A stretch of DNA of 9,165 nucleotides from positions 1 through 9,165 of the forward strand of contig CALFXQ010000250.1 of assembly GCA_937958285.1 (NCBI GenBank), read 5' to 3'. Origin of the DNA: an uncultured Fusibacter sp. (GTDB lineage Bacteria; Bacillota; Clostridia; Peptostreptococcales; Acidaminobacteraceae). The notes under the pieces are model-generated. The model ran no database searches and had not been told where the DNA came from. It was given only the letters and a program-made list of their open reading frames with translations. This document shows positions 6,200 through 9,165 of the stretch, one piece after another. Position numbers and translations under genes: made by a program. Within the stretch, counting starts at the first letter, position 1. Each line of letters begins with the position of its first letter.

Positions 6200-7252
6200 T
6201 TATTCGCCTGCAAGGATAGTCACTGCTTCGTCGTTGCTATACAACAGATTAAAGAGAGATGCTGGCACATATACGGAACCATTGCCTTGTTGATTGCCAA
6301 CAATTCTAGGCGCAGCACCAAGGGGGATACTTTGGGTAAGTCCAATGGCTTTGCTACTCGCCTTATAGTAACTGTCTGAGCCAAGTGTTAAAATGGTTTT
6401 CACTTCACCATTATCCATAGCGATGGTGCGGTTTTTTGAGTCCCAATGTAGTTTGAATCCCAATGATTTAGAAACAAGTCTAAGTGGTACTAGAATTTGA
6501 CCATTTTCTTCGATTAAACCCATTGATCCGTTGGCCTGATTTTTCAAGTCGATAGTTTTATCGTTGATGACGAGTTTATTTTCTGGAGCTTGTCCGATGT
6601 AAACAACCTTTTGTGCGCCTGTTTGCCCTGGGTAACTAAGGGCGACGATTTCATACCAAACAAAGATTTTAGATCCCACAGAAATGTCACTAAACTTTAC
6701 GATTTGCTTTGTTTTAAATGGTGTCACAGGAATATCTTTTGTTATTGTCACAATGAGGTCGCCCGCTGTATTTAATACGCGGATTTCATTCTTACTCTGT
6801 GAAACCACTTCTTTTACAATAAAAAGTGCAGGTCGCGCCTTGCCTTCTTGTAGATTAATTGCAATGGCAGTTGCGTATGATTGTGGAGGTAGGCTCTTTG
6901 TCATTGCTGGACTGTAATAAACAAAGACCTTTGCACCGACTTTTAATGTGGATAATTGACCAGGAAGTCCTGATTTAGCATCTACTACAAGGGTTTTTTC
7001 GTCTGTGTTTAATGCAACTTCCATACCGTCGATGGAGACCAAGAGGCGACCTTCACTGTAGATGGCCTTGACTATTGCTTCTGCTTGTAGGTACTGCGGC
7101 ACTGGTGAAGTCACGCTCTTAACCGAGAATGATGGTGTTGGATTGGCTGTTACTGCTGCACTAGGTGATGCGAAAGCACTAGTACTTAAGCTTAAGATGA
7201 GCGTTGGCACAAGAAGTGTTGCCAATATTTTTTTAAAATTGATTTTTTTCAT
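6200..7252 (-). CDS. Secreted stalk-domain (copper amine oxidase N-terminal-like) protein
   Basis: This exported 350-residue protein has a signal peptide (MKKINFKKIL, a hydrophobic core, then SAFA with cleavage after A28). Residues 57-134 and 141-220 look like two diverged copies of one beta-rich segment: both start with VK, share VGAKVFVYY / VGSKIFVWY, and end in a similar strand. Residues 225-346 match the copper amine oxidase N-terminal-like 'stalk' domain, with KLVINDKTIDL, then ILVPLRLVSKSLGFKLHWD and VYVPASLFNLL. This domain is widespread in secreted clostridial and paenibacillar proteins and does not indicate an oxidase here, since no catalytic domain is present. The start at 7252 was chosen because GGAGG (7261-7257) lies 4 bases upstream and the signal peptide begins there. 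The same frame continues upstream through the 9-bp repeats, but that part is non-genic. The precise function is unknown; a cell-wall-associated role is inference. Confidence 0.88.
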   Translation of the reverse strand: MKKINFKKILATLLVPTLILSLSTSAFASPSAAVTANPTPSFSVKSVTSPVPQYLQAEAIVKAIYSEGRLLVSIDGMEVALNTDEKTLVVDAKSGLPGQLSTLKVGAKVFVYYSPAMTKSLPPQSYATAIAINLQEGKARPALFIVKEVVSQSKNEIRVLNTAGDLIVTITKDIPVTPFKTKQIVKFSDISVGSKIFVWYEIVALSYPGQTGAQKVVYIGQAPENKLVINDKTIDLKNQANGSMGLIEENGQILVPLRLVSKSLGFKLHWDSKNRTIAMDNGEVKTILTLGSDSYYKASSKAIGLTQSIPLGAAPRIVGNQQGNGSVYVPASLFNLLYSNDEAVTILAGE

Positions 7253-7312
7253 ATTTCCTCCGTTTATCGTACATTGTCGTTTTGTGTTGATAGCATTGAG
7301 ACGAATCAACTG

Positions 7313-7341
7313 AATATAAAGTTCCCACAACTTAAAAAGAA
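7313..7341 (-). promoter_or_regulatory. Weak candidate promoter for the stalk-domain gene
   Basis: On the minus strand TATATT (7318-7313) is a good -10, but the -35 position 17 bases away (7341-7336) reads TTCTTT, a poor match. Transcription would start near 7306, giving a leader of about 54 bases. Confidence 0.3.
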
Positions 7342-7400
7342 AAACTATTGCAAATATTCTGCATATCTCTTGCTGTATTTGCACTACAGGTAATATGATT

Positions 7401-7445
7401 GAGTTTATTGAGTTTATTGAGTTTATTGAGTTTATTGAGTTTATT
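7401..7445. repeat. Five perfect tandem copies of the 9-bp unit GAGTTTATT
   Basis: The unit GAGTTTATT is repeated head to tail without a mismatch from 7401 to 7445, and the three preceding bases ATT continue the period. It ends five bases before the -35 of the adhesin promoter. Perfect short tandem repeats can change copy number by polymerase slippage. The unit is a multiple of three, so it leaves reading frames open (IEF or NSI repeats), but no convincing gene spans it. Confidence 0.95.
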
Positions 7446-7450
7446 TTTCT

Positions 7451-7478
7451 TTGTCTTAGAAACATATTCCATTATAAT
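7451..7478 (+). promoter_or_regulatory. Sigma-A-type promoter of the adhesin gene
   Basis: TTGTCT (7451-7456, four of six matches) is followed after 16 bases by a perfect TATAAT (7473-7478). Transcription would start near 7485, giving a leader of about 75 bases. The AT-rich repeat array lies directly upstream, in the position of an UP element. Confidence 0.6.
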
Positions 7479-7502
7479 AAGAGGGTATGTGTGTTCACTG
7501 CG

Positions 7503-7542
7503 TTCTACTTTGTAGAAGTTGACATAAAGATTAACATCTTTA
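7503..7542 (+). promoter_or_regulatory. Two small hairpins in the adhesin mRNA leader
   Basis: TTCTAC (7503-7508) pairs with GTAGAA (7512-7517) around TTT. TAAAGAT (7525-7531) pairs with ATCTTTA (7536-7542) around TAAC. The second stops six bases before the Shine-Dalgarno AGGAGG (7549-7554). There is no T-run, so they are not terminators; they could influence stability or translation, or be an operator. Confidence 0.4.
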
Positions 7543-7559
7543 GACTTGAGGAGGCTTAA

Positions 7560-9165
7560 ATGCAGCAATGGAAAAAGCGTTGGATTGCGATGTACCTCGT
7601 ATTTATGATAGGACTCGCCATTTTACCATGGCAACAAATGGTGGGATATGCAGATGATGCACCAAAGAATCTCGGCAATCTCTTTTCTTTTGACAAACTA
7701 ACCGTCAATGGCATTCCGCTACAAGAGGGTGGAATTGTCAACTACAATCAAGACCAAATCGTTCAAGTGAGTTATACTTGGGAGCTACCGCTTTCAAAAT
7801 CAGCGGTTGCGGGCGACTATTCAGAAATTGTCGTGCCATCGGTCTTTAAAGTGCCTAGCAATTTTCCGCCACAAGACATTGTGATCACCCATAATGGTGA
7901 AAATCTCGTCGTAGGTGTGTATAGCTTAAATGCAACAACTAATATTTTGAGATTTGTCTTTAATGATCAAATTGAGGGTCTTGAAGTTGAAAATGGCACT
8001 GTAGGGTTCGGTGCAACCTTTAAAATTGAACAGTTTAACGAAAATGTGACCCAAAGAATTCCATTTAACGACAAATTATTAAAGACCTTTGAGTTGTCTA
8101 TGCGACCTCAAGCATCGCCAACTAAACTCACGAAATTTGGGACACTAGATGCGAATAACGATCCAAAGTGGATTGATTGGTCATTCGACATTTTTAATCC
8201 AGAAGATCAAAGTATTACAGGTGTTGAACTTGTGGATCCTATTCCTGAAGGGCTATCGCTGAGTGCCGACAATGTGTCGATTCGTGCGCTGAGCCTTGGT
8301 TACAATGGCACCAAGACCCTAGGGCAAGATGTCAAAAATACATCGGCAATAAGTATCATCGGCAATCTGCTAAAGGTGCAGCTTCAAGATTTAAAGCCCT
8401 TTTCTGGTTATCGTATCACACTTAGAACACCTATTGTCGATGCATTAAAAATGAGATTCGACAATACCGCCACATATAATTACCTTGTAAATCAAGTACC
8501 TGTAACAACAAGTGCGACCCATACTATTACTGGATTTACAAGAAGTGCCCTTATTGAAAAAACGGGCACCGCCGTAATTAGCGCGCCGAATAGAATTTTA
8601 TGGACTATTGATATTAACAAACCGCTCACGCAAATTGAGGATGTTCGGATTGAGGATCAATTGCCAATTGGAACCTCTGTAATCCCGGGCACACTAAAGG
8701 TTTACCCATTAAATCGTATCAACAATCAGTGGCAATCTGGTTCAGCGATATCTGGAATGCCTGAAACTTTTCCCATACAACTTGGCGATATTTCAAACGA
8801 ACAAGCCTATCGCATTACTTATGAAACAGAAGTCAACTATAGTCAGGTCAACAGTGGTAATTTTCAAAAGACAAATGTGTTTGAAAATACAGCACGTCTT
8901 TATTCCAAAGGTGTGAAAATTCGTGAAGTAATCGCGTCTGTCACATTAACACGTACCGATTTGCTCGTTAAAACGGGAAGCTATGTAAATTATGTGGGCA
9001 AGCTAAACTGGGAAATCAAAGTGAACCAGGCTAACCATGTGATTGGAAATGCAGTAGTTTCTGATCAAATTTCCAGCGCTGTAGTTTTGGATGAGAGTTC
9101 CATTAAAATACTGCAAGGGCTGACGGGGTCGATAGAGATACCTAGTGAAGGCCGCTATACTTACG
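7560..9165 (+). CDS. Modular surface adhesin (Cna/MSCRAMM-like), 3' end outside the window
   Basis: The frame is open for 535 codons from ATG 7560 to the window edge with no stop. AGGAGG at 7549-7554 lies 5 bases upstream. A signal peptide (KKRW, hydrophobic core from about residue 9 to 23, likely cleavage after GYA at 31) is followed by a first domain to about residue 190. This contains WELPLSKSAVAGDYSEIVVP, resembling the G-D-x-F/Y...LP motif of MSCRAMM Ig-like binding domains. Then come three similar modules of about 140 residues beginning at K192-F-G, K334-T-G and K471-T-G. Each has a tryptophan strand (IDWSFDI, ILWTIDI, LNWEIKV) and a D-x-[IL] segment such as VDPIPEG or EDQLPIG; the third is cut by the window. 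These resemble Cna-type collagen-binding or DUF11-like repeats. A cell-wall anchor (LPXTG) would be expected downstream but is not in view, and the ligand cannot be predicted. Confidence 0.85.
   Translation, partial: MQQWKKRWIAMYLVFMIGLAILPWQQMVGYADDAPKNLGNLFSFDKLTVNGIPLQEGGIVNYNQDQIVQVSYTWELPLSKSAVAGDYSEIVVPSVFKVPSNFPPQDIVITHNGENLVVGVYSLNATTNILRFVFNDQIEGLEVENGTVGFGATFKIEQFNENVTQRIPFNDKLLKTFELSMRPQASPTKLTKFGTLDANNDPKWIDWSFDIFNPEDQSITGVELVDPIPEGLSLSADNVSIRALSLGYNGTKTLGQDVKNTSAISIIGNLLKVQLQDLKPFSGYRITLRTPIVDALKMRFDNTATYNYLVNQVPVTTSATHTITGFTRSALIEKTGTAVISAPNRILWTIDINKPLTQIEDVRIEDQLPIGTSVIPGTLKVYPLNRINNQWQSGSAISGMPETFPIQLGDISNEQAYRITYETEVNYSQVNSGNFQKTNVFENTARLYSKGVKIREVIASVTLTRTDLLVKTGSYVNYVGKLNWEIKVNQANHVIGNAVVSDQISSAVVLDESSIKILQGLTGSIEIPSEGRYTY

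Larger units (their letters stand above)
7253..7559. other. Divergent intergenic region
   Basis: About 300 bases separate the starts of two exported-protein genes reading away from each other. It holds, from left to right, the leader and a weak promoter of the minus-strand gene, a 9-bp tandem repeat array, a strong plus-strand promoter and two small hairpins in the adhesin leader. GTTGAT (7286-7291) and ATCAAC (7305-7310) form a 6-bp inverted repeat between the minus-strand -10 and its start codon, which may be an operator or may be chance. Confidence 0.7.

Noticed and set aside
7062..7313. Plus-strand frame opposite the stalk-domain gene start
   Set aside because: It is antisense to the signal peptide and leader of a well-supported gene and has no binding site.
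7401..7445. CRISPR array
   Set aside because: The 9-bp units are contiguous without spacers.
7253..7465. Upstream extension of the stalk-domain protein through the 9-bp repeats (NSI repeats)
   Set aside because: The frame stays open only because the repeat is a multiple of three; the signal peptide and a strong binding site start at 7252.
7519..7546. TTGACA with TAGACT as a second adhesin promoter
   Set aside because: Transcription would start at about 7553, within the Shine-Dalgarno, leaving no usable binding site.

Overview
The window looks like chromosomal DNA from a low-to-moderate-GC Gram-positive bacterium (Firmicutes/Bacillota, most likely Clostridia-like). The evidence is strong AGGAGG-type ribosome binding sites, Rho-independent terminators, Gram-positive signal peptides, a copper-amine-oxidase-N-terminal-like 'stalk' domain protein, an AgrC-like GHKL kinase and a Cna/MSCRAMM-like surface adhesin. 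Genus cannot be fixed from the sequence alone.

Region 1 (1-4778, + strand) is a compact operon. It holds a secreted protein of unknown family (its start lies before the window), an ABC ATPase, an ABC-2-type permease, a transmembrane sensor histidine kinase and an OmpR-family response regulator. From the ATPase on, the genes overlap by 4, 16 and 23 bases. A hairpin plus T-run at 4733-4778 ends the unit. The arrangement suggests an envelope or antimicrobial-stress export module controlled by its own two-component system; the substrate is unknown.

Region 2 (4728-6122, + strand) encodes an AgrC-like GHKL sensor kinase in two pieces. A 160-residue, five-helix membrane protein (4807-5289) overlaps by 34 bases a 288-residue protein with two helices plus the GHKL catalytic domain (5256-6122), which is in the -1 frame. 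Together they have the size (about 438 aa) and layout of one kinase. The junction contains a six-T run, preceded about 11 nt upstream by an AGAAGG element. This could be a frameshift mutation, a sequencing error in the T-run, a programmed -1 frameshift, or a real two-gene sensor. A plausible promoter sits inside the preceding terminator.

Region 3 (6148-7252, - strand) is a secreted 350-aa protein with two related beta-rich segments and a C-terminal stalk-type domain. Its terminator is shared with, and convergent to, the kinase gene.

Region 4 (7253-9165) is a divergent intergenic region of about 300 bases. It carries five perfect copies of a 9-bp repeat next to a good TATAAT promoter and two leader hairpins. 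It is followed by the first 535 codons of a large modular surface adhesin that runs off the window. The repeat array by the adhesin promoter and the split kinase are the two most interesting signals.
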